64,000 nucleotides of DNA, taken from positions 4,464,001 through 4,528,000 of the forward strand of contig CP050890.1 of the NCBI GenBank assembly GCA_016745215.1. Direction: 5' to 3'. Numbering within the stretch: the stretch's first letter is position 1; every line of letters starts with the position of its first letter. Shown here in pieces: positions 1-9,640 of the stretch. Origin of the DNA: Thiohalocapsa sp. PB-PSB1 (GTDB lineage Bacteria > Pseudomonadota > Gammaproteobacteria > Chromatiales > Chromatiaceae). The notes beneath the pieces are model-generated. The model was not told where the DNA came from. It made no database searches and worked only from the letters and a program-made list of their open reading frames with translations. Both the position numbers and the translations under genes were made by a program.

Positions 1-44
1 TCCCCCTGTAATGTATAGAAGCACTCCTTGACGCTGTAGCTCAT
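1..44 (-). CDS. queE: 7-carboxy-7-deazaguanine synthase, N-terminal 14 codons only
   Basis: The minus strand starts ATG at 44 and reads MSYSVKECFYTLQG to the window edge. This matches the conserved start of QueE, the radical SAM enzyme that makes 7-carboxy-7-deazaguanine for queuosine and related modified bases; the family continues with a GEG motif that is cut off here. The gene lies about 130 bp downstream of darP on the same strand, and the space between (45-176) shows no other gene. Only 44 bases are visible, so the call rests on the start motif alone. Confidence 0.7.
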   Translation of the reverse strand, partial: MSYSVKECFYTLQG

Positions 45-176
45 CGACCTTGCATCGCGAGTTGGTTCCGACCAACAGCGGCTGCGCCACGTGGAAATGC
101 GCGCATTACCTGTACCGACGCGACAACAACGGGCGCATCGAGGGCCGAGACGATCGGGGTAGCCAAGGGTTCGGAT

Positions 177-716
177 TTAGCTGGCGCTGTTTGCAACAGT
201 ATCGCGCAATAGCCGGAAGAGTTTACGCGGGGCCTGCGACCGATCATGCTCCTGGTCGCGCCGTGCGGCACGAACCAGGGTGCGCAATTGCTGATGATCC
301 GCATTGGGATGGGCATTGAGAAAATCGGTCAACGCGGCATCTCCTTCGGCAAGCAGTCGGGCACGCCAGCGCTCCAGTTGATGATGCAGAGCGCTGGCTT
401 CCCGCGCCCTCGCATCGCGCGCTATCAGCAGACTCTTCAGCGGCTCGGAATTTTCGCGCGCTAGGCAATTGGCAATGCGCTTATAGTGTCGACGTAACGC
501 CCGATGATCCTTGATACGAGCAGTCTCGTCGATGGCGGCCCGCGTCGCCTCGCTTAGATCGATCTCTTCCAATTCAACCTGCGGCAGCGACACTAACTGT
601 TCGGCAAACGCCTGCAACGCCTGTAGGTCGCGCTTGATCCGGCTCTTGCTGGGGCCGTCGAAATCCTCCTCTGCCTGCTGTTCGGCGAGAACTCGGGTTT
701 GTGCATTGGAGTGCAT
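177..716 (-). CDS. darP: DarP / YjgA ribosome-associated protein (DUF615)
   Basis: This is a 179-residue, highly charged, all-helical protein of the YjgA/DUF615 family, normal in length. Family members bind 50S ribosomal precursors and assist late large-subunit maturation in the cytoplasm. Diagnostic features are the N-terminal KSRIKRDLQAL segment, the LPQVELEEIDLSEA stretch and the RRHYKRIANCL region, then a long basic helix containing ALHHQLERWRARLL. It shares strand with queE downstream and the DUF2333 gene upstream (25 bp away), so the last two may be co-transcribed. The identification is strong; function is by family. Confidence 0.92.
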   Translation of the reverse strand: MHSNAQTRVLAEQQAEEDFDGPSKSRIKRDLQALQAFAEQLVSLPQVELEEIDLSEATRAAIDETARIKDHRALRRHYKRIANCLARENSEPLKSLLIARDARAREASALHHQLERWRARLLAEGDAALTDFLNAHPNADHQQLRTLVRAARRDQEHDRSQAPRKLFRLLRDTVANSAS

Positions 717-740
717 GCTGTTCTTTATGAGCGCAGGAGA

Positions 741-1838
741 TCAACCCTGGGATAATAACGAGCGTAGGTCGATGATCGCCGCATTGGCGCGGGAAATGTA
801 AGAGGCCATGACCAGCGAGTGATTCGCCATTGGCCCGAATCCCGTGCCGTTTAGGATCATCGGGCTCAAGATAGTGGACTGAGTATTCTCCAACTCACGG
901 ATAATCTGCATCAGCGAGACGCGTGCGTTTTTGTCATCAAGCACTTCGCCAAAATCGACCTCGAGGGCCTTCAGCGTATGGATCAATGCCCAGCAATAGC
1001 CGCGCGCCTCGAAAAAGATGTCGTCGATCTGCAGCCAGGGGGTTTTGGCTCGGGTTTCGAGCGGGGTCGGCGTCGACTGACTCGCATTCGGCTCGCCGGC
1101 CAGATCGGTGTTGAAGCGCGTCTGTCCAACGCTGGCGGCCAACCGCTGCGCCAGGCTGCCGAGCCGCTTCTCGACGATCACCAGGTGGGCATTCAGGTTG
1201 TCCGCGCGCACGAAGAACTGGCCATCCTGGTCTTTCTCGTCGGCCAATCGTTGCAGATAGCGCTGAAGACCATTGAGACCTTTGCGATACGCCGACTCGG
1301 TGGACGGCAGCATCCAGGAGGTAGAGTCAAAGCTGAACTGCGGCTCGGCAAACTTCAAGTCATTGTCTTCCACCGATTGCGACTGAGAGCGGCTGAAATC
1401 GTTTCGCAAGGCCCGCGAAAAATCGCGCAATTCGGTCACAACGCCAAATTCCCAGTTCGGGATGTTGTCCAGATAGACGCCGGGCGGGGCAATGTCATTA
1501 CGTAGGTAGCCGCCTGGCTTGTCCAGCAGGGTATTGCCGATGCGGATGATGGCAGCCGTGGTGACATAGCCGGGAACCAGTTTGGATTCATCCCCGCCGG
1601 CCATCTCCAGAGCATTCTGACGCACATCGAAAGGACCGGGAGAACGAGACCAATAAATTCCGAGCACAACCACGATCACCACGTATGTGACTAGGAACAA
1701 TCCTAGGCTCCACCAAAGCCCTTTTTCCTTCCAGGTTCGCGGATGATACAGTTCGGCGATCTTAACGACCTGCCGAGGCAAGGCTTTTGGTACTTTGGAT
1801 TCCTTGGGCTGTTCGAGAGACTGTTCGGATTCATTCAT
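741..1838 (-). CDS. DUF2333 family inner-membrane protein
   Basis: The protein has about 365 residues with one hydrophobic helix after a basic N-terminal cytoplasmic segment (around WWSLGLFLVTYVVIVVVLGI) and a large non-cytoplasmic remainder. It matches DUF2333, an uncharacterised proteobacterial family; GYVTTAAIIRIGNTLLDKPG and the C-terminal ANHSLVMASYISRANAAIIDL blocks are typical. I chose ATG 1838 over ATG 1862 because GGAG lies about 12 bases upstream of it; the longer frame would add eight residues. It is the first gene of a minus-strand run with darP. Function is unknown; the topology suggests an envelope role. Confidence 0.85.
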   Translation of the reverse strand: MNESEQSLEQPKESKVPKALPRQVVKIAELYHPRTWKEKGLWWSLGLFLVTYVVIVVVLGIYWSRSPGPFDVRQNALEMAGGDESKLVPGYVTTAAIIRIGNTLLDKPGGYLRNDIAPPGVYLDNIPNWEFGVVTELRDFSRALRNDFSRSQSQSVEDNDLKFAEPQFSFDSTSWMLPSTESAYRKGLNGLQRYLQRLADEKDQDGQFFVRADNLNAHLVIVEKRLGSLAQRLAASVGQTRFNTDLAGEPNASQSTPTPLETRAKTPWLQIDDIFFEARGYCWALIHTLKALEVDFGEVLDDKNARVSLMQIIRELENTQSTILSPMILNGTGFGPMANHSLVMASYISRANAAIIDLRSLLSQG

Positions 1839-1862
1839 GCAAGCAACTCCGGTCTTGTGCAT

Positions 1863-2443
1863 TCGGGGAAGCGGATCCTGTCCAATCCTTCAGGATCCAG
1901 CAGACGGCTTCTGGGTTTGATTTTTCCCCGCCCTACTGCTGGCTTCCGGTACTGGCGTCTAGCGACGGCGGATTCATCATCCTCTCTGAAAGAGTACCGC
2001 CCTACCCGACAGAACACAATATCGCTCGGCCCACAAGCTCGCCACTGGTCGCATCCTGCTGCGAGCAGAGCCATCGGAGAGACTGATTCGACAATGGTCT
2101 CACACCTAAGGTGGGCACGAATGCTGGTCTAAGCTGCCAAAAACCGCCTATACTGCGCGCCGAATTCCGCGTCCCTGGCGCGCTTGACAAAGAAGGCGGC
2201 ATGCCAAACAGGGCTCGCTGCCATGCTCTGGATGCAATCCCTGGGGATGGCAGCAAAACTCCACTGCGCACGCCACCGACGTATAGGCACATAACAACAC
2301 TCTACTCGGAATTCGGGCGCACAATGAGCAGACCCACATCGCGATCCTGTCTTGCCTGATAATATCGCCAATATCGCCACAAATTCTTCGCTTGGAGTGC
2401 TCGCGCCTCCAGCAACCTTTACATCCCAATTAGAGGAATCCGG
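1863..2443. other. intergenic region between divergent DUF2333 and glgB
   Basis: A stretch of 580 bp separates two divergent genes. No frame in it resembles a known protein, and I see no tRNA or obvious regulatory RNA. It must hold both promoters. An AGAGGA Shine-Dalgarno precedes glgB by about 7 bases. Confidence 0.5.
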
Positions 2444-4768
2444 ATGACTGACGTGCGCCTTTCAGAGGCATTTCAAAAACTTGCCGACGCCACCCATGCC
2501 GACCCATTCTCCATACTAGGTCGCCACACCGACGGCGATCAGGCCTATGTGCGAGTCATGCTGCCGCATGCAGAAACCGTGACCATCGCCGAGGGCGATC
2601 GCACCATGAGTCGAATCGATGGCACTGACCTATTCGAATGGCATGGCCCAGCCGACGCGATTCCAGAGCGATACCGACTGATTTGGCGCGACGATGGCCA
2701 CCGGGAACATATCGCCCATGACCCCTACTGCTTTCCATCTCAGCTGCCTGACTTCGATATGCACCTGTTCGGTGAAGGCCGTCATTGGCACGCCTATCGC
2801 ATGCTCGGCGCTCGGGTGCACGAAACCGACGGTATTGCCGGCGTGTTGTTCTCGGTATGGGCACCGAATGCGGCACGCGTCAGCGTAGTCGGCGATTTCA
2901 ACCGCTGGGATGGCCGCTGTCATCCGATGCGCGTACACGGCAATGGCGTTTGGGAGCTGTTCATTCCAGATCTGCCGACCGGCGTATTGTACAAATTCGA
3001 AATCCGTGCCCGCGACGGATCGATCCTACTCAAAGCCGACCCCTATGGTTCTCGCTTCGAGGTGCGCCCAAGCACCGCCGCCATCGTCGAGCCGCCGAGC
3101 ACGTTTCGGTGGAATGACGAGGACTGGCGCAAGGCACGTGCCGAGCATGACTGGCTGCACAGCCCGATGACTATTTACGAAGCGCACCCTGGCTCCTGGC
3201 AGCGCGGTCCGGAAGGCGAAATGCTCAACTATCGAGAGTTGGGCGAACGCATGGTGGCCTATGTGCAAGATCTCGGATTCACGCATATCGAGCTGATGCC
3301 CATCACCGAACATCCGTTCGACTTATCCTGGGGCTATCAGACGACCGGTTACTACGCCCCCACCAGTCGCTTCGGCAGCCCCGACGATTTTCGCTGGTTC
3401 GTCAATCATTGTCACGCGCATGGCATCGGCGTGATTCTGGACTGGGTGCCTGCCCATTTTCCGAAGGATGCCCATGGCCTTGGCCGTTTCGACGGAACCG
3501 CACTGTTCGAGCATGAGGATCCGCGCCTGGGCGAGCATCTGGACTGGTCCACCCTGATCTTCAATTTCGGCCGCAACGAGGTGAAGAACTTTCTGATCTC
3601 CAGCGCGTTGTTCTGGCTGGAAGAGTTTCATGTCGATGGCTTGCGCGTGGATGCCGTTGCCTCCATGCTGTACCTGGACTATTCCCGCACCGAATGGGTG
3701 CCAAATCGATATGGCGGCCGTGAAAATCTGGAAGCCATCGATTTTATGCGCGAACTCAATGAAGTGGTCCACGACCAGGTACCAGGCACACTGATCATGG
3801 CAGAGGAATCCACCTCCTACCCGCAAGTCACCAAGCCCACCTATCTGGGCGGACTCGGCTTTGACCTGAAATGGAACATGGGCTGGATGAACGATACCCT
3901 GGAATACATCAAAGAAGACCCGGTTCACCGTCAATACCACCAGGATGCATTGACATTCAGCATGCTGTACGCGTTCAGCGAAAACTTTCTGCTGCCGTTC
4001 TCACACGACGAGGTGACCCACGGCAAGCATTCTCTGTTGTATCGAATGCCCGGTGACGAATGGCAGCGTTTTGCCAATCTCCGTTTGTTGTACACCTACA
4101 TGTATACACATCCCGGCAAAAAACTCCTGTTCATGGGCAGTGAGTTCGGTCAGGGCGAGGAATGGGACAGCACGCGGGTATTGGATTGGTACGTGCTGGA
4201 ATACCCACTACACCAGGGCGTGCAGCAGTTAGTGCGGACCCTGAATCATTTATATCGCGACAGCACCGCATTGCATGACCAGGACTTCGACTGGCAGGGA
4301 TTCGAATGGATCGACTGCCACGATGCCCAGAACTCGGTTCTGATCTATCAACGCAAGAGCCGAGACGAACAGCAGCATGCCGATTCCGGCAGGGATGCTG
4401 GCAGTAGTCAAACAGGCGATCAAGGCATTCCCCCAGCTGAGCACCTGGCTATGCACCTGGCTGAGCACCTGGTGGTTGCGCTGAACTTCACACCGGTACC
4501 TCGCGAAGGCTACCGTATCGGCGTCCCCTGCCCCGGTCCATATCGCGAAATCTTCAACTCCGATGACACGACCTTCGGTGGCAGCGGTGTCCAAAACGGT
4601 CCAGACCCGATCGAAACCGATTCGATCGCCTGGATGGATCGTCCATACTCGCTGGTGCTGACCTTGCCGCCACTGGGCGGTATTGTGCTGCAACCAACAA
4701 CGCAGGAGGACAACGAGATCGCCCAAGACGACAATGCCGACTCCGACGATGGATCATCAACAAGCTGA
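2444..4768 (+). CDS. glgB: 1,4-alpha-glucan branching enzyme
   Basis: GlgB cuts an alpha-1,4 chain and re-attaches it by an alpha-1,6 bond, making the branches of glycogen. The 774-residue protein has N-terminal N1 and CBM48 modules (about 1-230), a GH13 barrel and a C-terminal beta domain. The catalytic set is visible: Asp403 in GLRVDAVASMLY, Glu at about 455 in MAEEST and Asp in FSHDEVTHG. Two oddities make it longer than the usual 730 residues. A low-complexity insert near 645-690 contains AEHLAMHLAEHLVV repeats, and an acidic tail ends DNADSDDGSSTS. It starts the operon with glgA 92 bp downstream. The start is supported by AGAGGA. Confidence 0.97.
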   Translation: MTDVRLSEAFQKLADATHADPFSILGRHTDGDQAYVRVMLPHAETVTIAEGDRTMSRIDGTDLFEWHGPADAIPERYRLIWRDDGHREHIAHDPYCFPSQLPDFDMHLFGEGRHWHAYRMLGARVHETDGIAGVLFSVWAPNAARVSVVGDFNRWDGRCHPMRVHGNGVWELFIPDLPTGVLYKFEIRARDGSILLKADPYGSRFEVRPSTAAIVEPPSTFRWNDEDWRKARAEHDWLHSPMTIYEAHPGSWQRGPEGEMLNYRELGERMVAYVQDLGFTHIELMPITEHPFDLSWGYQTTGYYAPTSRFGSPDDFRWFVNHCHAHGIGVILDWVPAHFPKDAHGLGRFDGTALFEHEDPRLGEHLDWSTLIFNFGRNEVKNFLISSALFWLEEFHVDGLRVDAVASMLYLDYSRTEWVPNRYGGRENLEAIDFMRELNEVVHDQVPGTLIMAEESTSYPQVTKPTYLGGLGFDLKWNMGWMNDTLEYIKEDPVHRQYHQDALTFSMLYAFSENFLLPFSHDEVTHGKHSLLYRMPGDEWQRFANLRLLYTYMYTHPGKKLLFMGSEFGQGEEWDSTRVLDWYVLEYPLHQGVQQLVRTLNHLYRDSTALHDQDFDWQGFEWIDCHDAQNSVLIYQRKSRDEQQHADSGRDAGSSQTGDQGIPPAEHLAMHLAEHLVVALNFTPVPREGYRIGVPCPGPYREIFNSDDTTFGGSGVQNGPDPIETDSIAWMDRPYSLVLTLPPLGGIVLQPTTQEDNEIAQDDNADSDDGSSTS

Positions 4769-4860
4769 CCGCAGCTGCAACCGCCTTGGCATAGATTAAG
4801 CCAAGGGCGACAAGCCTGGCATAAGCATTCGAAGCGAGCGCGGCTCGCAGGTTCAGAGCA

Positions 4861-7053
4861 ATGGCAAAAAAGCCCACCACAACGAAAAAGACGGCAGCAA
4901 AGGCGACCGCGCCCTCCGCGCCCAAGGCCAATACAACCACCGGCAAACCATCGGAAAATGCCGTGAGCAAGGCCAAACCCAAGGCGGAACAAACGCCTGC
5001 ATCCACGCCGGTACCTGACTCCGTACGCACCAACACCGGCAACGCTGAGACCAAATCGGCATCAGCCACGCGATCGCAACCCGCTGACGGCAGCGCAAGG
5101 GCCGATCAGAAGGCGACCGGTAACAATCGGAACGCTGGCACGAGCACGAGCGCCAAATCAACAGCCACCAGCAGGCCTGCCGATACGCGTCCGGCGGCGC
5201 CGGTATCAGAACCGCCAGTATCAGAACCGCTGGCATCAGAACCGCCGGCATCAAAACCAGAAACGCAGCTCGAAAGCAGTTCTGCAAAGACCCCAGCAGA
5301 CTCCAAAACCCCTATAGAGTCTAAAAAATCTGGTGAGCAAGGATCGTCAACGCAATCGGCCCCGGCCGCCACGACAGCGCGGGATGCGCGTCCAGACGAT
5401 CGACCCCGATCTCCAGCCCAACCCCCATCACCCCCCCCGGCAGCATCACAGCCCAAGACCGAACCGGCACCGCAAGTCAAAGCAGAAGCTCAGCCAGAAC
5501 CCGCACCGGAACCGCTGCCCGAGCCGACCCCGGAAGCCCCACCCGAACCGCCGGCGGTACAGCACGAATATCGGCCTAGCTTGTTTATCGTGCATATCAC
5601 GCCGGAAATGGCGCCGGTTGCCAAAGTGGGCGGTCTGGCGGACGTGGTGTTTGGCATCAGTCGCGAATTATCCATTCGCGGCAACCATGTCGAGATCATC
5701 CTGCCAAAGTACGACAACCTGCGCTACGACCACATTTACGAATTGCACGAAGTGTACAGGGATCTATGGGTACCCTGGTATGAGGGGGCGATCCACTGCA
5801 CCGTGTACTTTGGCTTTGTACACGATCGCAAGTGCTTTTTCATCGAGCCCCATTCACCCGACAACTTCTTCAACCGCGGCACCATCTATGGCTTCGTAGA
5901 CGATGTGTTGCGCTATGCCTTCTTTTCCCGTGCGGCAATGGAATTCCTGTGGCAGGCAGGCAAACATCCGGACATCATCCACTGCCATGATTGGCAAACC
6001 GCATTGGTGCCCGTGTTTCTATATGAATTCTATCAGCAGCTCGGCATGACCCACCCGCGTGTCTGCATGACCATTCATAATTTCAAGCATCAGGGCGTCA
6101 CTGGCGCGGAACTGCTGCGCGCCACCGGTCTGCATCAGCCGGAACGCTTCATGGACTGGTTGCGCATGGGCGACAATCATCACAAGGATGCGCTGAATAT
6201 GCTCAAGGGCGGCATCGTCTACTCCAACTTTGTCACCACCGTCTCGCCTCGCTACGCGTTCGAAACCAAAGATCTGGGCCAGGGATTCGGTCTGGAGCCG
6301 ACCCTGCACACCCATCATATGAAGTATGGCGGCGTGGTCAACGGCATCGACTACGACGTATGGAATCCGGAGGTGGACTACCACATCCCGGTGCGCTACG
6401 GCATCGATAATCTTGATGACAAGTACGAAAACAAGCGCGCACTGCGCCATCGGCTGATGCTGGCAGACAACGAAAAGCCCATTGTCGCGTTCATTGGAAG
6501 GCTGGATCCGCAAAAAGGCCTAGAGCTGGTGCGCCATGCGATTTTCAGCTCGCTCGAACGTGGCAGCCAATTCGTGTTGTTGGGCTCCAGCCCATATCAG
6601 GGCATCAACGACGACTTCTGGGGCCTGAAGCACATGCTGAACGACAGCCCTGATTGCCATCTGGAGATCGGCTTTGACGAGGATCTGGCGCACCTGATCT
6701 ATGCCGGTGCCGATATCATGCTGGTGCCGAGTCAATTCGAACCCTGCGGGCTTACCCAGCTGATCGCGTTACGCTATGGTACGATCCCAGTGGTGCGCAC
6801 GGTCGGCGGCCTCGCGGACACCGTATTCGATAAGGACTATTCCGACCGTCCGCTGCATCTGCGCAACGGCTACCGCTTCGACAACTACGATGTTCCCGGC
6901 CTGGAATCCGCCCTCGGCCGAGCCATCGACTGCTACTATCAATACCCGGAGCACTTCCGCGAACTGATCAAAAATGCCATGCGTGCCGACTATTCCTGGA
7001 ACCACCCCGGGCAAGACTATCTGAACATCTACGATTTCATTCGTAACCGCTGA
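4861..7053 (+). CDS. glgA: glycogen synthase with long low-complexity N-terminal extension
   Basis: GlgA (GT5) adds glucose from ADP-glucose to growing glycogen. The catalytic part begins only near residue 238 (RPSLFIVHITPEMAPVAK) with the substrate motif KVGGL at 255-259 and the C-terminal FEPCGLTQL retaining-transferase motif, so it is complete. Ahead of it lies a ~235-residue tail of Lys, Ala, Thr, Ser and Pro: first histone-H1-like (KKPTTTKKTAAKAT), then Pro/Glu repeats (PEPAPEPLPEPTPE) and PVSEPLASEPPASEP repeats. GlgA proteins normally start at the KVGGL-proximal strand. The frame has no stop between ATG 4861 and the domain, so the extension is probably translated, although no strong Shine-Dalgarno precedes 4861. 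Confidence 0.95.
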   Translation: MAKKPTTTKKTAAKATAPSAPKANTTTGKPSENAVSKAKPKAEQTPASTPVPDSVRTNTGNAETKSASATRSQPADGSARADQKATGNNRNAGTSTSAKSTATSRPADTRPAAPVSEPPVSEPLASEPPASKPETQLESSSAKTPADSKTPIESKKSGEQGSSTQSAPAATTARDARPDDRPRSPAQPPSPPPAASQPKTEPAPQVKAEAQPEPAPEPLPEPTPEAPPEPPAVQHEYRPSLFIVHITPEMAPVAKVGGLADVVFGISRELSIRGNHVEIILPKYDNLRYDHIYELHEVYRDLWVPWYEGAIHCTVYFGFVHDRKCFFIEPHSPDNFFNRGTIYGFVDDVLRYAFFSRAAMEFLWQAGKHPDIIHCHDWQTALVPVFLYEFYQQLGMTHPRVCMTIHNFKHQGVTGAELLRATGLHQPERFMDWLRMGDNHHKDALNMLKGGIVYSNFVTTVSPRYAFETKDLGQGFGLEPTLHTHHMKYGGVVNGIDYDVWNPEVDYHIPVRYGIDNLDDKYENKRALRHRLMLADNEKPIVAFIGRLDPQKGLELVRHAIFSSLERGSQFVLLGSSPYQGINDDFWGLKHMLNDSPDCHLEIGFDEDLAHLIYAGADIMLVPSQFEPCGLTQLIALRYGTIPVVRTVGGLADTVFDKDYSDRPLHLRNGYRFDNYDVPGLESALGRAIDCYYQYPEHFRELIKNAMRADYSWNHPGQDYLNIYDFIRNR

Positions 7054-7090
7054 GCATCCAAGACCGCGGCCCTGACGCACCGCGGCAAAG

Positions 7091-8482
7091 GTGCCGATGC
7101 ACAGGCCCACAGCCATGTCATCGGCCCCTGCACCTGTATCACCAAGACCGAAAAAAAAATTTACCACCAAGGCCGAAAAACAACACATGCTCATTTACAA
7201 TCTTTTTCCTCTGCTGGCAGGCCCATTCGATCAATGGCAGCCGCACTTGGAACGCGCCGCGACCATGGGATTCGACTGGGTGTTCGTGAATCCGATTCAA
7301 CAGCTCGGACGCTCCGGTAGTCTGTATTCCATCGCCGATTATTTCACCATCAACGAGGCCCTATTGCAGCCGGACTCCAAACTCAAGGCGGACGATCAGG
7401 TACGCGCCATGGCAAAGACGGCGGAGCAACATGGACTTTCGCTGATGATCGATCTGGTGATCAACCATTGCGCGGAAGACAGCGATCTGGTGAATTCACA
7501 TCCGGATTGGTTTGCCCGCAAGCACGGCCGTATCGCCCATCCGTTTTGCATTGAGGATAATGGAACCAAAGTGGTTTGGCGCGACCTCGCCCAATTCGAT
7601 CACCAGGCCGCACTGCGGCGCGCGGATGATCCAGACGGACTGCTCGCCTATTGCGTACGCATGGTGGAACACCTGATTGGACTTGGCTTCCGCGGCTTTC
7701 GCTGCGACGCTGCCTATCAGATTCCGACCGACTTCTGGACTCACATCATTCAACGCACCCGCGAGCAATACCCCGACATCGCGTTCGTCGCCGAGACCCT
7801 GGGTTGCACCCCTGAACAAACTCGGGATACCGCCTCGGCCGGTTTCGACGCCATCTTCAACAGCGCTAAATGGTGGGATTTTCACGGCAACTGGCTGTTG
7901 GAGCAGTACGAACTAACCCGCACCATCGCCCCATCCATCAGCTTTCCGGAAAGCCATGACACCCGACGCATGTTCGAAGAATTCGAGAACAACGTCGACG
8001 CCCTGCGCCAGCGCTACCTGTTCACCGCGCTGTTTGCCAGCGGCGTGATGATGCCGATCGGCTTCGAATACGGCTTCCGTAATCGGCTGGATGTCGTGAC
8101 CACCACCCCGCATGATTGGGAAGAGCCCAATGTGGATTTGACTGACTTTATCAGCCAGGTCAACGCCATCAAGACCAGCACACCGCTATTCGCCAGCGAG
8201 GGCCGCATCGAGCGGATCGACTATCCAGACCCGGCCATCCTGGTATTGCGCAAACACGCCATCGACGGCAGCAGCCGGGGGCCTCGCCAAGCCCTATTGG
8301 TATTGAACAAAGATCCCTGGACCCGGCAACGCTTCTATGTTGACGATCTAAATCATCTGATCCAATCCCCCGGACCCTTGCGGGACCTGTCGCCGGATTG
8401 GCCCATGGAGCAACTACCGTCGCCCTTCGAATTCTGGCTTGGGCCTGGCATGGCGCGCGTGCTGGTGGCAGCCGAAGACTAA
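7091..8482 (+). CDS. GH13 alpha-amylase-family protein, GlgE-like
   Basis: This GH13 barrel of 463 residues most resembles the catalytic part of GlgE-type maltosyltransferases. LMIDLVINHCAEDSDLV is the first barrel signature, Asp in GFRGFRCDAAYQIP the predicted nucleophile, Glu in IAFVAETLGCT the acid/base and FPESHD the third carboxylate. It lacks the N-terminal modules of full GlgE (about 660 residues), so the donor could be something other than maltose-1-phosphate. The first 32 residues are low-complexity and basic; ATG 7187 (MLIYNLFPLL) is an alternative start. It follows glgA by 37 bp, so it acts in glycogen or alpha-glucan turnover. The exact reaction is not readable from sequence. Confidence 0.85.
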   Translation: MPMHRPTAMSSAPAPVSPRPKKKFTTKAEKQHMLIYNLFPLLAGPFDQWQPHLERAATMGFDWVFVNPIQQLGRSGSLYSIADYFTINEALLQPDSKLKADDQVRAMAKTAEQHGLSLMIDLVINHCAEDSDLVNSHPDWFARKHGRIAHPFCIEDNGTKVVWRDLAQFDHQAALRRADDPDGLLAYCVRMVEHLIGLGFRGFRCDAAYQIPTDFWTHIIQRTREQYPDIAFVAETLGCTPEQTRDTASAGFDAIFNSAKWWDFHGNWLLEQYELTRTIAPSISFPESHDTRRMFEEFENNVDALRQRYLFTALFASGVMMPIGFEYGFRNRLDVVTTTPHDWEEPNVDLTDFISQVNAIKTSTPLFASEGRIERIDYPDPAILVLRKHAIDGSSRGPRQALLVLNKDPWTRQRFYVDDLNHLIQSPGPLRDLSPDWPMEQLPSPFEFWLGPGMARVLVAAED

Positions 8483-8528
8483 CCCAAGGATGCAACCAGA
8501 GGTGATCGATCAGGCGAATAGAGCGTTC

Positions 8529-8676
8529 AGGCGATTGCCGGAGAGAAACCTACCAACTGGCGCCGGATTCTCGTTCGCCTTCCTTGACGCGGCAACCCGC
8601 CCAGAGTCGCTCTGGACGGGGAGCCGTAACGTCGATGCCGGACGAGAAGACAAGCCAGGTCGTCTATTTATCGAAT
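8529..8676 (+). repeat. family A miniature element, copy A1
   Basis: The ~148-bp copy begins AGGCGATTGCCGGAGAG and ends near CGTCTATTTATCG. It matches other copies at 11256, 33379, 49626 and 59338. The middle has a second inverted repeat (CGGCAACCCGCC with a GGGGAGCCG counterpart). It fills the whole gap between the GH13 gene and the DUF1848 gene, and its degenerate right end abuts the DUF1848 start codon. Confidence 0.8.
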
Positions 8677-9640
8677 GACCATGCAAATCATCAGCGCGAG
8701 CCGACGCACTGATCTGCCGGCCTTCTATGGCGAATGGTTCATGAACCGGGTGCATGCCGGTTGGTGTGCGGTACCCAACCCGTTCAATCCCAAGCAGGTG
8801 TCGCGCATCGAACTCGACCCGCTCGACACATTGTTAGTATTCTGGACGCGTTGGCCTGCGCCATTCATGCAAGCCGCAGCAGAACTGCGCTCTCTGGGAT
8901 TTCGCTATTACGTCCATTACACGGTTTTGGATTACCCGCCCGCAATCCACGCCAAGGCTCCAGGGTTGGAACAGACCATCGGCGCATTTCTGAACCTGGC
9001 AGAGATGATCGGTCCGGAGCGAATGGTATGGCGCTATGACCCCATCCTGTTCTCGGCCAATACCGACGGCGAGTACCACTTGTCGCGATTTGCACAAATC
9101 GCCAGGCGTTTGCAGGGCGCAACCAAGCGCGTTGTCATCAGCATCCTGGAGCCGTACCAAAAGGCCGCTCGCCGGCTCGCGCGACTTGCACAGACGCAAC
9201 CAGCGTATCGGTATTTGGAATACGATGCAGCACGAGATGCCGACCTACTGCGGCACTTGGTGCGTATTGCCCATGAGCATGGTCTGAAAATCCACAGCTG
9301 TGCGGAACAGCACGACCTCGCCTCGGTGGGCATCGCCCCGGGCAAATGCATCGACGATCAGCTGATCCAAAGCGTCTTTGGCGTTCAAGTCAGCCACAAA
9401 AAGGACAAAAGTCAGCGCGACGCCTGCGGCTGTGTCGAGAGCCGCGACATCGGCATCTACGATTCCTGTGCATTCGGCTGCGCCTATTGCTACGCGAACA
9501 GAAACTTCGACAGCTCGGCCAGGCATCATGCCATGCACGATCGGCAATCGGAATCGCTGATCGGCCACTACCGGGCGCCGCCCCGGCGATTCAAGCCGGA
9601 ACAGTCCAAGACTCCCCCATTCCCGGCGGATAGCGGATAG
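8675..9640 (+). CDS. DUF1848 family protein
   Basis: The 321-residue protein opens IISASRRTDLPAFYGEWF, the DUF1848 hallmark, and carries MVWRYDPILF in the middle. Near the C-terminus a cysteine cluster reads DACGCVESRDIGIYDSC and CAYCYAN, consistent with an iron-sulfur or other metal site, as in the family. The function of DUF1848 is unknown. Two ATGs lie at 8675 and 8681; neither has a good Shine-Dalgarno because the upstream DNA is a miniature element. The context (glycogen genes upstream, LexA-like gene downstream) does not suggest a pathway. Confidence 0.88.
   Translation: MTMQIISASRRTDLPAFYGEWFMNRVHAGWCAVPNPFNPKQVSRIELDPLDTLLVFWTRWPAPFMQAAAELRSLGFRYYVHYTVLDYPPAIHAKAPGLEQTIGAFLNLAEMIGPERMVWRYDPILFSANTDGEYHLSRFAQIARRLQGATKRVVISILEPYQKAARRLARLAQTQPAYRYLEYDAARDADLLRHLVRIAHEHGLKIHSCAEQHDLASVGIAPGKCIDDQLIQSVFGVQVSHKKDKSQRDACGCVESRDIGIYDSCAFGCAYCYANRNFDSSARHHAMHDRQSESLIGHYRAPPRRFKPEQSKTPPFPADSG

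Noticed and set aside
41..316. 91-codon minus-strand frame overlapping darP and touching the queE start
   Set aside because: It overlaps darP by 140 bases in another frame and has no family features; the ATGA contact with queE looks accidental.
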